A DNA stretch of 27,925 nt from JAEULH01 sp034382075 (GCA_034382075.1 JAXMOZ010000046.1:1-27925); one strand, 5' to 3'; shown: positions 17,899 to 25,152, numbered from the stretch's first letter. The notes: generated by a model from the sequence alone, not told the origin. Made by a program: numbers and translations.

Positions 17899-18807
17899 CT
17901 ACAGCCGAGGGTGCCAGACCGACACCAGCCCGTCAAGATTAAGTGTTTCTGGAAAAAGAGCTTTTCCAGCAGCACCATGAAGCCAGCGGCTGACCTGCTC
18001 GGCGGTGTCGGCGCTGGCGACGTCGCGGATCGGCAGGCTCGTCGACACCTTCTTGCTGTCCTGCAGCCATTGCCTGGCCTCGCTCTCGCCGCCGATGGCG
18101 TCGATCAGGCCATTGGCCAAGGCCTGCCGGCCGGTGTAGACGCGGCCGTCGGCGAGCTTGGTCGCGACCTCGTCGCTCATCTTCCGCCGCTCGGCGACCA
18201 GGCTCACGAACATCTGGTAGATATCCGCGACCACCGCCTCGGTCGCCGCCCGCGCCGCCGGGGTGAACGGCTCCAGCGGGTTCGGCTGGGCCTTCAGCGG
18301 CCCGCTCTTGACCGACTCCGGCTGGATGCCGAGCTTGTCCAGAAGCCCGGTGATGTCCGCGGTCTGCATGATGACGCCGATGGAGCCGGTGAGCGTGCCC
18401 TCGCGGGCGAAAATGCGCTCGCCCGCCAGCGCGGTCATGTAGGCGGCGGAGGTGCCCAGCTCCCCCATGACTGCGACCACCGGGATCCTGCCGCTGATCT
18501 CATGGAGCCGGCGGTAGAGGGCCTCGCCGCCGACCACGGTGCCGCCGGGGCTGTCGATGCGCACGACCAGCGCCTTGACGCGGCCGTCGTCCTTCAGCGC
18601 CTCCAGCGCCTCGTCCCGCTCGGCGTCGTCGGCAATGATGCCGGTGACCGTCAGCCGGGCGACGTGGGCACGAGAGGCGAAGCCGTCGAACCGGCCGTAT
18701 GCCACCAGCGCCACCGCCACGACCGCCGCGATGGCGGCGAGCTGCCAAGCCGTCAGCCGCCGCTTCAGCCGCCGCCGGTCGATGAGGTAGTCGGTGGCGA
18801 GCGCCAT
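17899..18807 (-). CDS. sppA: Signal peptide peptidase SppA (short, 36-kDa type)
   Basis: A 302-residue membrane-anchored serine protease that degrades cleaved signal peptides and other membrane peptides. One N-terminal transmembrane helix (about residues 20-37) is preceded by a basic stretch, so the catalytic domain should face the periplasm. ALVVRIDSPGGTVVGGE is the conserved oxyanion and substrate block. The nucleophile Ser120 is in ELGTSAAYM, and the general base Lys172 is in KSGPLKAQPNP; GTLTGSIGVIMQ is also typical. It has a single peptidase domain, unlike the doubled E. coli enzyme. It lies 22 bases after rpsA, an order common in alphaproteobacteria. Confidence 0.93.
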   Translation of the reverse strand: MALATDYLIDRRRLKRRLTAWQLAAIAAVVAVALVAYGRFDGFASRAHVARLTVTGIIADDAERDEALEALKDDGRVKALVVRIDSPGGTVVGGEALYRRLHEISGRIPVVAVMGELGTSAAYMTALAGERIFAREGTLTGSIGVIMQTADITGLLDKLGIQPESVKSGPLKAQPNPLEPFTPAARAATEAVVADIYQMFVSLVAERRKMSDEVATKLADGRVYTGRQALANGLIDAIGGESEARQWLQDSKKVSTSLPIRDVASADTAEQVSRWLHGAAGKALFPETLNLDGLVSVWHPRL

Positions 18808-18829
18808 GGTCGCGACCCGGCCGGATCAG

Positions 18830-20800
18830 CTACTGCTTGTCGGCGTTCTCGCTGCCGTCTTCGCCGGCGTCGTCGGCGTTCTCGCTGCCGTCTTCGCTGA
18901 CCTCGTCGGGGGCCTCGCTGACGTCGTCGGGGGCTTCGCCGGCATCACCGGCTTCGTCGGGGACTTCGCCGGCATCGTCGGCTTCGACGGGGACTTCGTC
19001 GGCAGCTTCGACGGCTTCGTCGGCGACGTCACCGGCATCGGCGTTCCTCGCCGCCCGCGCCGCTGCCGCCCGCTTCTGCTCGGCGGCGCGCTCGCGCTTC
19101 TCCTTGATCGCGGCGCCGAGGATTTCGCCCAGGCTCGCGCCCGAGTCGGACGAGCCATAGGTGGCCACCGCCTTCTTCTCGTCGTCGAGCTCGCGGGCGC
19201 GGATCGACAGGCTGACCCGCCGCGCCGCCATGTCGAGCTGGGTGATCTTTGCATCGATCTTCTCGCCGGGCGCGAACCGGTCTGGACGCTGCTCGCTGCG
19301 ATCGCGCGACAGCTCCGCCTTGCGGATCAGCCCGGTCAGGCCGTCGCCGACCTGAACCTCGATGCCGTTTTCGAGGATCGCGCCCACCGTGCAGGTGACG
19401 ATGTCGCCCTTCTTCAGCTTGCCCGCCGACGCCGCGAACGGATCGTCTTCGAGCTGCTTCACGCCGAGCGAGATGCGCTCCTTGTCGACGTCGACGTCGA
19501 GCACCTTGGCGCGGACCATCTCGCCCTTGCGCTGCTCGCCCAGCATTTCCTCGCCTGAGCGGCTCCACGAGAGATCCGACAGGTGGACCATGCCGTCGAT
19601 GTCTCCGGGCAGGCCGATGAACAGCCCGAACTCGGTGATGTTCTTGATCTCACCCTCGACCACCGAGCCCGCCGGATGCTTCTCCAGGAAGTCTTCCCAC
19701 GGGTTGGCGAGGCACTGCTTCAGCCCGAGGCTGATGCGGCGCTTGTCCTTGTCGACGTCGAGGACGACGACCTCGACCTCCTGGCTGGTGGAGACGATCT
19801 TGCCGGGGTGCACGTTCTTCTTGGTCCAGCTCATCTCGGAGACGTGGACCAAGCCCTCGACTCCTGGCTCCAGCTCGATGAACGCGCCGTAGTCGGTGAT
19901 GTTGGTGACCCGGCCGAGGAACTTGGCGCCCTTCGGGTACTTGAGCTCGACGCCGTCCCAGGGGTCCGCCTCGAGCTGCTTCATCCCGAGCGAGATGCGC
20001 TGGGTCTCCGGGTTGAAGCGGATGACCTGCACCTTGACCGTCTCGCCGATCTGCAGCGCCTCGGAGGGGTGGTTGATCCGCTTCCAGGAAATGTCGGTGA
20101 CGTGCAAGAGCCCGTCGACGCCGCCCAGATCGACGAAGGCGCCGTAGTCGGTGATATTCTTGACCACACCCTCGAGGACCTGGCCCTCCTTGAGGTTCGC
20201 GATCAGCTCGGAGCGCGCCTCGGCGCGGGTCTCTTCCAGAACCGCCCGCCTGGAGACGACGATGTTGTTGCGGCTGCGGTCCATCTTCAGGATCTGGAAC
20301 GGCTGCGGCGTGTTCATCAGCGGGCTGATGTCGCGCACCGGCCGGATGTCCACCTGGCTGCCGGGAAGGAAGGCGACGGCGCCGGACAGATCGACGATGA
20401 AGCCGCCCTTGACCCGGCCGAAGATGGTGCCGGTGATGCGCTCGCCGTTCTTGAACGCCTTCTCCAGCACGTTCCACGCTTCCTCGCGCCGCGCCTTCTC
20501 GCGGCTGAGGATGACCATCCCGTCGCGGTCCTCGTAGCGCTCGACGAAGACGTCGACGGTGTCGCCGGGCTCGATCTTCGCCGGCTGCCCGGGAGCTCCG
20601 AACTCCTTGAGGCTGACCCGGCCCTCTGACTTCAGCCCGACGTCGACCACCGCCATGTCGTTCTCGATGCCGACCACGGTGCCCTGGACGACGCGGCCTT
20701 CGAACCCTTCCGCCTCCCCCATGGCTTGATCGAGGAGGGCGGCGAAGCTTTCCTTGCCGCTCGGGCTCTGCTGGTCGGCGGCGATTGCAGGGTTGGTCAT
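18830..20800 (-). CDS. rpsA: 30S ribosomal protein S1 with acidic repetitive C-terminal tail
   Basis: A 656-residue S1 protein that recruits mRNA to the 30S subunit. Six S1/OB domains fall at about residues 35-101, 119-185, 203-273, 290-361, 377-448 and 465-534. Domains 3 and 4 contain near-identical NITDYGAF blocks and a repeated ISLG(M/L)KQ end. The usual alphaproteobacterial ending (LGEILGAAIKEK) is reached near residue 568. An extra ~65-residue stretch dominated by Asp, Glu, Ala, Val and Pro follows a basic alanine-rich linker, with ED GSENAD repeated near the end. The ATG at 20800 lacks a strong Shine-Dalgarno (only ACGGAAC), as is common for autoregulated rpsA. Confidence 0.95.
   Translation of the reverse strand: MTNPAIAADQQSPSGKESFAALLDQAMGEAEGFEGRVVQGTVVGIENDMAVVDVGLKSEGRVSLKEFGAPGQPAKIEPGDTVDVFVERYEDRDGMVILSREKARREEAWNVLEKAFKNGERITGTIFGRVKGGFIVDLSGAVAFLPGSQVDIRPVRDISPLMNTPQPFQILKMDRSRNNIVVSRRAVLEETRAEARSELIANLKEGQVLEGVVKNITDYGAFVDLGGVDGLLHVTDISWKRINHPSEALQIGETVKVQVIRFNPETQRISLGMKQLEADPWDGVELKYPKGAKFLGRVTNITDYGAFIELEPGVEGLVHVSEMSWTKKNVHPGKIVSTSQEVEVVVLDVDKDKRRISLGLKQCLANPWEDFLEKHPAGSVVEGEIKNITEFGLFIGLPGDIDGMVHLSDLSWSRSGEEMLGEQRKGEMVRAKVLDVDVDKERISLGVKQLEDDPFAASAGKLKKGDIVTCTVGAILENGIEVQVGDGLTGLIRKAELSRDRSEQRPDRFAPGEKIDAKITQLDMAARRVSLSIRARELDDEKKAVATYGSSDSGASLGEILGAAIKEKRERAAEQKRAAAARAARNADAGDVADEAVEAADEVPVEADDAGEVPDEAGDAGEAPDDVSEAPDEVSEDGSENADDAGEDGSENADKQ
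18841..18897. repeat. Direct repeat at the 3' end of rpsA
   Basis: A 24-base unit beginning CGGCGTTCTCGCTGCC occurs at 18841-18864 and again at 18874-18897, a 33-base period that encodes two copies of GSENAD in the S1 tail. Degenerate GCTTCGTCGG/CGCCGGCATC units continue to about 19040. The in-frame period suggests growth by slippage. Confidence 0.8.
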
Positions 20801-20934
20801 GCGTTGGATGTTCCGTCGATTGGCTGATTTATGGGTTGAGGGGTTCGGCTTGCCGGAGCGCCGGTGAGCGCCGGGCGATGTGGCTGCCGGCGCGGAACGA
20901 TGCCGTCACAGCAACAGTGCGGTCAGCTCCGCCT
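20801..20934 (-). promoter_or_regulatory. rpsA leader region between cmk and rpsA
   Basis: The 134-base gap ahead of rpsA holds two tandem copies of GAGCGCCGG (20856-20864 and 20866-20874, read on the plus strand) and an AT-richer stretch near the start codon. In other proteobacteria rpsA is autoregulated through structured leaders. Here I see no clear promoter boxes or defined fold, so a regulatory role is only inferred. Confidence 0.3.
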
Positions 20935-21606
20935 TCACGCGCGCGCGTCCGACATGCGTGCGTCGACGATCTCGAGAGCGGCTGCAAAGGCGTGTTCGGC
21001 GTCCAGCGTGCTTGTGTCGATGACGACTGCGTCCCGCGCGGGAACGAGAGGGGCGACGCTTCTTTGCGAATCGCGGGCGTCGCGTTCCTGCATCTCCCGC
21101 AGAACGCGGCTATGTATAGCGCCCACCCCACGCTGTCGCAACTCCTTAAGCCGGCGTTCGGCGCGCACCTCCAGGCTCGCGGTGACGAACAGTTTGCAGT
21201 CCGCGTCCGGGCAAACGACGGTGGCGATGTCGCGCCCGTCGAGCACCGCGCCGGGCCGGTTTCCCGGCGGCGTCGCCGCGAAGGTTCGCTGGAAGGACAG
21301 CAACGCCGCCCGCACCTCCCCCATGGCCGCGACCTTCGAGGCCACCTCGGCGACGTCGTCACCGCGCAGATCCGGGCGATCCAGATCCGAAGGCGCCAGC
21401 GCCTTTGCCGCGGCCGCCGCCGCTTCAGGCTCGATACCGACCCGCGTCTCGATCAGCTTCGCCGCCACGGCGCGATAGAGCAGGCCGGTGTCGAGGTAGG
21501 CGAAGCCCATATGGTCGGCGAGCCGGCGGGCGAGCGTCCCCTTCCCGGCCGCGGCCGGGCCGTCGATGGCGATCACCCGCGCCCGCCTGGCTGTCATGGC
21601 TGTCAT
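20935..21606 (-). CDS. cmk: Cytidylate kinase
   Basis: A 223-residue nucleoside monophosphate kinase converting (d)CMP to (d)CDP with ATP. The P-loop is IDGPAAAGKGTLAR (residues 14-27), followed by YLDTGLLYRAVA, a CMP-binding signature. VLDGRDIATVVCPDA and LFVTASLEVRAERRL complete the conserved NMP-binding and lid regions. Two possible ATG starts lie three codons apart (21606 and 21597) in a duplicated ATGACAGCC; the outer one is listed. It is the first gene of the minus-strand cluster. The aroA gene often found before cmk is absent; a repeat element and a divergent operon lie there instead. Confidence 0.94.
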   Translation of the reverse strand: MTAMTARRARVIAIDGPAAAGKGTLARRLADHMGFAYLDTGLLYRAVAAKLIETRVGIEPEAAAAAAKALAPSDLDRPDLRGDDVAEVASKVAAMGEVRAALLSFQRTFAATPPGNRPGAVLDGRDIATVVCPDADCKLFVTASLEVRAERRLKELRQRGVGAIHSRVLREMQERDARDSQRSVAPLVPARDAVVIDTSTLDAEHAFAAALEIVDARMSDARA

Positions 21607-21690
21607 CTCAATTGGGTCCGCATGAACACGCGCGCCGTCCCCGCCGGCAAGCGAACGCTAAAGCAGGTTGTCCGCGATTTCACCAACCCT

Positions 21691-21823
21691 GTCACTGCGA
21701 GGAGGCGGTAGCCGACGAAGCCGTAGGGCGGGTCGAGGCGAAGGCGGACCCGCCAGAGCCGGCGGGTCACGCCCCCGGCTACCCGCCCTACATCGCCACG
21801 CCGCTTTCGCGGTCCGTGATGAC
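21691..21823. repeat. Inverted-repeat element, copy B, carrying a nested palindrome
   Basis: The outer arms are 21691-21722 (begins GTCACTGCGAGGAGGCG) and 21792-21823 (ends CCGTGATGAC). They closely match the two arms of the element at 11179-11263, sharing GCGAGGAGGCG, AGCCGACGAAGC and ATCGCCACGCCGCTT. In copy A the arms meet at a short centre; here the centre is replaced by a different 69-base palindrome. The element is non-coding and lies between divergent cmk and the DUF1538 operon. Confidence 0.75.
21723..21791. repeat. Inner GTAGGGCGGGT palindrome nested in copy B
   Basis: Perfect 11-base end arms GTAGGGCGGGT (21723-21733) and ACCCGCCCTAC (21781-21791) enclose a second perfect 8-base stem, GACCCGCC (21747-21754) and GGCGGGTC (21761-21768), with a 6-base AGAGCC loop. 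This two-tier palindrome is distinct in sequence from the surrounding element and looks like a second repeat family inserted into the first. Confidence 0.75.
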
Positions 21824-21875
21824 GGTGTTTAAACTGGTTGCGACCCTACCAGGGTGCAGGTCCTTGAAGAGTCCG

Positions 21876-22628
21876 ATGAACACGCTTGCCCGCCGCCTCT
21901 TCCGCTTCGTCCAGGCGGCGCTCCGCGACCTCGCCCCGCTGGTGTGCGTAATCGCCTTCTTCCAGATCGTGGTGCTGCGCCAGCCGTTCCCGAACCTGGC
22001 CGAGGTGCTGGTCGGCTGCGTCTTCGTCGTCCTCGGCCTGACCCTCTTCGTCCGCGGCCTGGAGATGGGGCTGTTTCCCTTGGGCGAGGCCATGGCCGTC
22101 GCCTTCGTCCGCAAGGGCAGCCTGGCCGCCCTGCTCGCCTTCGCCTTTGCGCTGGGCTTCGGCACCACCTTCGCCGAACCGGCGCTGATCGCCATTGCCG
22201 GCGAAGGGGCGCGCGTCGCCTCGGAGGCGGGCAGCATCGGCGCCGAGGTCGAGGACGCGGCCGCCTATGCGCTGCAGCTTCGCCTGTGGGTGGCGATGGC
22301 GGTGGGCGTGGCCTTGGTGATCGGCGTCTTTCGCATCCTCAAGGGCTGGCCGATCCCGGTCCTGATCATCGCCGGCTACCTCTGCGTCGTGGCCCTGACC
22401 CCCTTCGCGCCGGCGTCGATCATAGGCATCGCCTTCGACTCCGGCGGGGTCACCACCTCGACGATTACGGTGCCGCTGGTGGCGGCCCTCGGCGTCGGCC
22501 TCGCCCGCTCCATCCGCGGGCGCAACCCGATCGCCGACGGCTTCGGCCTGATCGCCTTCGCCAGCCTGACGCCGATCGTGTTCGTGCTGCTGTTCGGCAT
22601 CGTCGGCGCCATCAAGGCCGGCGGCTGA
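21876..22628 (+). CDS. DUF1538-family integral membrane protein, subunit A
   Basis: A 250-residue polytopic inner-membrane protein of unknown function. Hydrophobic segments lie at about residues 20-36, 42-60, 83-98, 137-153, 159-178, 196-210 and 224-246. Two conserved features stand out: FAEPAL (99-104) in a glycine-rich helix, and FDSGGVTTSTITVP (187-200), whose small polar residues inside a membrane segment suggest a substrate or ion path. The start at ATG 21876 follows a GAAGAG ribosome site. The next gene encodes a paralogue with the same motifs, one base after the stop. In other bacteria DUF1538 domains can occur as two copies in one protein, so this is probably one half of a two-subunit complex. 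Transport is an inference; no substrate can be named. Confidence 0.85.
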   Translation: MNTLARRLFRFVQAALRDLAPLVCVIAFFQIVVLRQPFPNLAEVLVGCVFVVLGLTLFVRGLEMGLFPLGEAMAVAFVRKGSLAALLAFAFALGFGTTFAEPALIAIAGEGARVASEAGSIGAEVEDAAAYALQLRLWVAMAVGVALVIGVFRILKGWPIPVLIIAGYLCVVALTPFAPASIIGIAFDSGGVTTSTITVPLVAALGVGLARSIRGRNPIADGFGLIAFASLTPIVFVLLFGIVGAIKAGG

Positions 22629-22629
22629 G

Positions 22630-23409
22630 ATGGAGCTCGCCGGCCTGATCGGATCGACGGCCTGGGCCAGCGCCCTCGACCTCCTGCCAGTGGTGGCGGT
22701 GCTCCTGCTCTTCCAGCTGGCGGTGCTGCGCCGGCCGCTGCCGAACCCGAGGCGGATCGCCATCGGCCTGGCCTACGTCTTCGTCGGCATGACCCTGTTC
22801 CTGGTCGGCCTCCACGAGGCGCTGTTTCCCATCGGCCGGACCATGGCCCTGCAACTCGCCGAACGCGGCGCCGAGATGAGCGACGGCGGCCCGGTGCCGG
22901 ACTGGCGCGACTACCTCGGCGTCTATGCCTTCGCCGCCGCCATCGGCTTTACCGCGGCCATCGCCGAGCCGGCGCTGATCGCGGTCGCGTTGAAGGCGGA
23001 GGAGACCTCCGGCGGCGCCATCCCCGCCCTGGGGCTGCGGCTCGCAGTCGCCGTCGGCGTCGGCTTCGGCGTCGCCTTGGGGACGTTTCGCATCGTCACC
23101 GGCCTGCCGCTGCCCTACTTCATCGTCGCCGGCTACGCCATCGTCATGCTCCAGACCTGGACCTCGCCGCAGGCGATCGTGCCCCTCGCCTACGACACCG
23201 GCGGCGTCAGCACCTCCACCGTAACGGTGCCGGTGGTGGCCGCCCTCGGCCTCAGCCTCGCCGCCACCGTGCCCGGCCGCAGCCCGCTGGTCGACGGCTT
23301 CGGATTGATTGCATTCGCCTGTGTCTGCCCCATTATGTCGGTGCTCGCCTACGTTTGGCTGGCGCACCGGCTGCGGCGAAAGCCCCGATCGGGAGGTGCG
23401 AAGTCATGA
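22630..23409 (+). CDS. DUF1538-family integral membrane protein, subunit B
   Basis: A 259-residue membrane protein paralogous to the preceding gene product. It shares FQ(L/I)(A/V)VLR(R/Q)P at the end of the first helix, AEPALIA (112-118) and YDTGGVSTSTVTVP (188-201), then VAALGL and DGFGLIAFA in matching positions. It differs in a longer polar loop (about 78-95, with WRDY) and a basic C-terminal tail (LRRKPRSGG) likely in the cytoplasm. One base separates it from subunit A, and its stop overlaps the PII-like gene (ATGA), so equal, coupled synthesis is expected. The repeated domain suggests a pseudo-symmetric heteromer. Function is unknown; an ion or small-metabolite channel or carrier is the most reasonable guess. 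Confidence 0.85.
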   Translation: MELAGLIGSTAWASALDLLPVVAVLLLFQLAVLRRPLPNPRRIAIGLAYVFVGMTLFLVGLHEALFPIGRTMALQLAERGAEMSDGGPVPDWRDYLGVYAFAAAIGFTAAIAEPALIAVALKAEETSGGAIPALGLRLAVAVGVGFGVALGTFRIVTGLPLPYFIVAGYAIVMLQTWTSPQAIVPLAYDTGGVSTSTVTVPVVAALGLSLAATVPGRSPLVDGFGLIAFACVCPIMSVLAYVWLAHRLRRKPRSGGAKS

Positions 23410-23756
23410 ACCTCAAGGTGATCTTCGCCCTCGTCAGCGAAGAGCGGAGCGACGCGGTGCTGAACGCCGCGCGCGCCGCCGGTGCCACCGGCGCCACCGT
23501 GATCACCAATTGCCGCGGCGAAGGCCTGACCCCGGAAAAGAGCTTCCTCGGCCTCGAGATCACCGCCCAGCGGGACATCCTCATCTTCCTCGTCGCCGAG
23601 CCCAAGGCCCGCGAGATCCTGGAGACCATCGCCCGCGCCGGCAAGCTCGACAGCGAGCCCGGCGCCGGGATCGCCTTCCAGGTGGCCATCGAAGACGCTG
23701 TCGGCCTGCGCACCCAGGCCCGCGCTCTGTTCAGCGCGATCACGGAGCGGATATGA
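23406..23756 (+). CDS. PII-like signalling protein (GlnB fold)
   Basis: A 116-residue protein of the PII superfamily. The opening strand LKVIFALVSEE, then ATGATVITNCRGEGL (27-41) and a late GAGIAFQVAIEDAVGL (86-101) correspond to the PII core and the nucleotide-binding B-loop/C-terminal region. The T-loop area around SFLGLEITAQRD (46-57) is short and lacks the uridylylated tyrosine of GlnB/GlnK, so classical GlnD control is unlikely. PII-like proteins usually form trimers that bind adenine nucleotides and dock on a membrane partner. Here the overlap with DUF1538 subunit B and the CBS gene points to control of that membrane complex. The ligand is not known from sequence. Confidence 0.85.
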   Translation: MNLKVIFALVSEERSDAVLNAARAAGATGATVITNCRGEGLTPEKSFLGLEITAQRDILIFLVAEPKAREILETIARAGKLDSEPGAGIAFQVAIEDAVGLRTQARALFSAITERI

Positions 23757-24202
23757 GCGACGCCGCTCCCAAGCCCGTGGCCGGCCCAGCCAGGGAGCTC
23801 GTTAGGGTCGGCGACGTAATGAGCCCGACGGTGCGGACCATCGCGCTCACCGCCAGTGTCGCCGAGGCGCTGGAGGCCATGCGCGACGCCGGCGTGAGCT
23901 CGCTGGTGGTCGAACGCCGCGACGACGACGACGAGTTCGGGCTGGTGGTCGTCACCGACATCGCCCGCGAGGTCGTGGCCAAGGACCGCGCCGCCGAGCG
24001 GGTGAACGTCTACGAGGTCATGTCCAAGCCGGTGCTGGCGCTGCCGGTCGACATGCAGAGCAAGTACGCCGTCCGGCTGCTGGTCCGCTTCAACCTGTCG
24101 CGGGCACTGGTGGTCGACGAAACCCGCTCGCCGGTCGGGATCGTCACTCTGCGCGACTTGGTCCTGCGCCATGCTGCCGGCGGCGGCGCAAGCCAATCAT
24201 GA
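23753..24202 (+). CDS. Tandem CBS-domain protein
   Basis: A 149-residue cytoplasmic protein made of two CBS domains (about residues 18-78 and 84-143), a Bateman module. The first begins VGDVMSPTVRTIALTASVAEAL and contains GLVVVTDIAREVV; the second contains VYEVMSKPVLALPVD and GIVTLRDLVLRHA. The (V/I)VTxxDL-type ends are where adenosine nucleotides bind in this family. No extra catalytic or DNA-binding domain is present. Its start overlaps the PII-like stop and its stop overlaps the next start (both ATGA). A nucleotide or energy-charge sensor for the DUF1538 pair is inferred from context. Confidence 0.9.
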   Translation: MSDAAPKPVAGPARELVRVGDVMSPTVRTIALTASVAEALEAMRDAGVSSLVVERRDDDDEFGLVVVTDIAREVVAKDRAAERVNVYEVMSKPVLALPVDMQSKYAVRLLVRFNLSRALVVDETRSPVGIVTLRDLVLRHAAGGGASQS

Positions 24203-24927
24203 GCGGCGTCGAGGCGCGGGCGCTGCTGCGCCGGGCACGCTCGGCGGCGTTGGCGACGGCGCTGGCTTCTGACGGCAGCGGCGGCGGCTGGCCCTATGCT
24301 TCGCTCGTCACCATCGCCTGCGATGCCGACGCGAGCCCGATCCTCTTGCTCTCCGACCTCTCCGACCACACCCGCAACGTCGCCCGCGACGACCGGGCGA
24401 GCCTGTTGATCGAGGCGGCGTCCAATCGGGCGAACCCGCAGACCGGGCCGCGGGTGAGCCTGCTCGGCCGGGTCACCAGGACGACCGAGGAGCGGCACCG
24501 CCGCCGCTTCCTCGCCCGCCACCCCTCCGCCGGCCTCTACGCCGGCTTCGCCGACTTCAACGTCTATCGGATGCGGGTGGAGCGCGCCCACTTCGTCGGC
24601 GGTTTCGGCCGCGCCATCTGGCTGTCTCCCGAGGACGTTCTGCTCGATCCCTACCGCGCGGCTGCGGCCGCCGATGCCGAGCCGGCGCTGCTCGCCGAGT
24701 GGCAAGGCCAGCGCGCGGAGCAGGCGGCCCGGGCCGCGGAACACCGGCTTGCGCGTCCGGGTGCCGGCTGGCGGCTGATCGCCATCGACCCGGAGGGCTG
24801 CGACCTGCGCCGCCGAGGAACGCTGTCCCGCCTCGACTTCTCCCGAATTGTTGACAGCGCGGATGAACTTTCCGCGGCCCTGGGTGCGCTGTTTTCCTCC
24901 AAAGCCGGCGGCGGCTCCGCAGCCTGA
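24199..24927 (+). CDS. HugZ-family pyridoxamine 5'-phosphate oxidase-fold protein
   Basis: A 242-residue protein with a split-barrel PPOX domain (about residues 7-150) followed by a DUF2470-like region (about 163-234). Family features are ATALASDGSGGGWPYASLV, ILLLSDLSDHTRN (48-60), RVSLLGRVTRT and RAHFVGGFGRAIWL (129-142). In HugZ relatives this architecture binds heme or flavin, and some members take part in heme iron use. The HMNxDH motif that normally opens DUF2470 is not recognisable here, although WRLIAIDPEGCDLRRRG remains, so the second domain looks degenerate. It is the last gene of the five-gene operon, overlapping the CBS gene by ATGA. Whether it functions with that system or merely shares the transcript cannot be told. 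Confidence 0.82.
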   Translation: MSGVEARALLRRARSAALATALASDGSGGGWPYASLVTIACDADASPILLLSDLSDHTRNVARDDRASLLIEAASNRANPQTGPRVSLLGRVTRTTEERHRRRFLARHPSAGLYAGFADFNVYRMRVERAHFVGGFGRAIWLSPEDVLLDPYRAAAAADAEPALLAEWQGQRAEQAARAAEHRLARPGAGWRLIAIDPEGCDLRRRGTLSRLDFSRIVDSADELSAALGALFSSKAGGGSAA

Positions 24928-25003
24928 CTTCGCAGCTGCGGCAACGGCCTGGAACGGGGCCGTTCGGCCAAGTTCCGGCAGCGAAGCAGCAATCGTCTCG
25001 CGC

Positions 25004-25031
25004 TTGCAACGAAGTCGAAAAGGCTTAGTAT
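25004..25031 (+). promoter_or_regulatory. Possible pckG promoter
   Basis: TTGCAA (25004-25009), a 16-base spacer and TAGTAT (25026-25031) match sigma70 boxes at 4 of 6 positions each, about 120 bases before the pckG start. This is the best candidate in the 225-base gap after the HugZ-like gene. Confidence 0.35.
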
Positions 25032-25056
25032 CGGGCTGAAGATTGAGCGGGAATGC

Positions 25057-25068
25057 CCATCTAGATGG
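25057..25068. promoter_or_regulatory. Perfect 12-base palindrome, possible operator for pckG
   Basis: CCATCTAGATGG is a perfect palindrome located about 20 bases downstream of the expected transcription start and 84 bases before the pckG ATG. This position would suit a repressor site in the 5' leader. No known regulator was recognised. Confidence 0.3.
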
Positions 25069-25152
25069 CGAGCGAGGGTCCGCCGGCGGTGCCTGTCATG
25101 GGGATCGCGGGACGGGTTCCATGGGAACGACGAAAAAGCGAGGGAAAGACTC

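Noticed and set aside
18794..19558. Plus-strand frame with a hydrophobic Val/Gly/Phe/Asp repeat that looks like a membrane or repeat protein
   Set aside because: It is the antisense reading of the repetitive acidic tail of rpsA, and it has no ribosome site. The rpsA frame is supported by six S1 domains.
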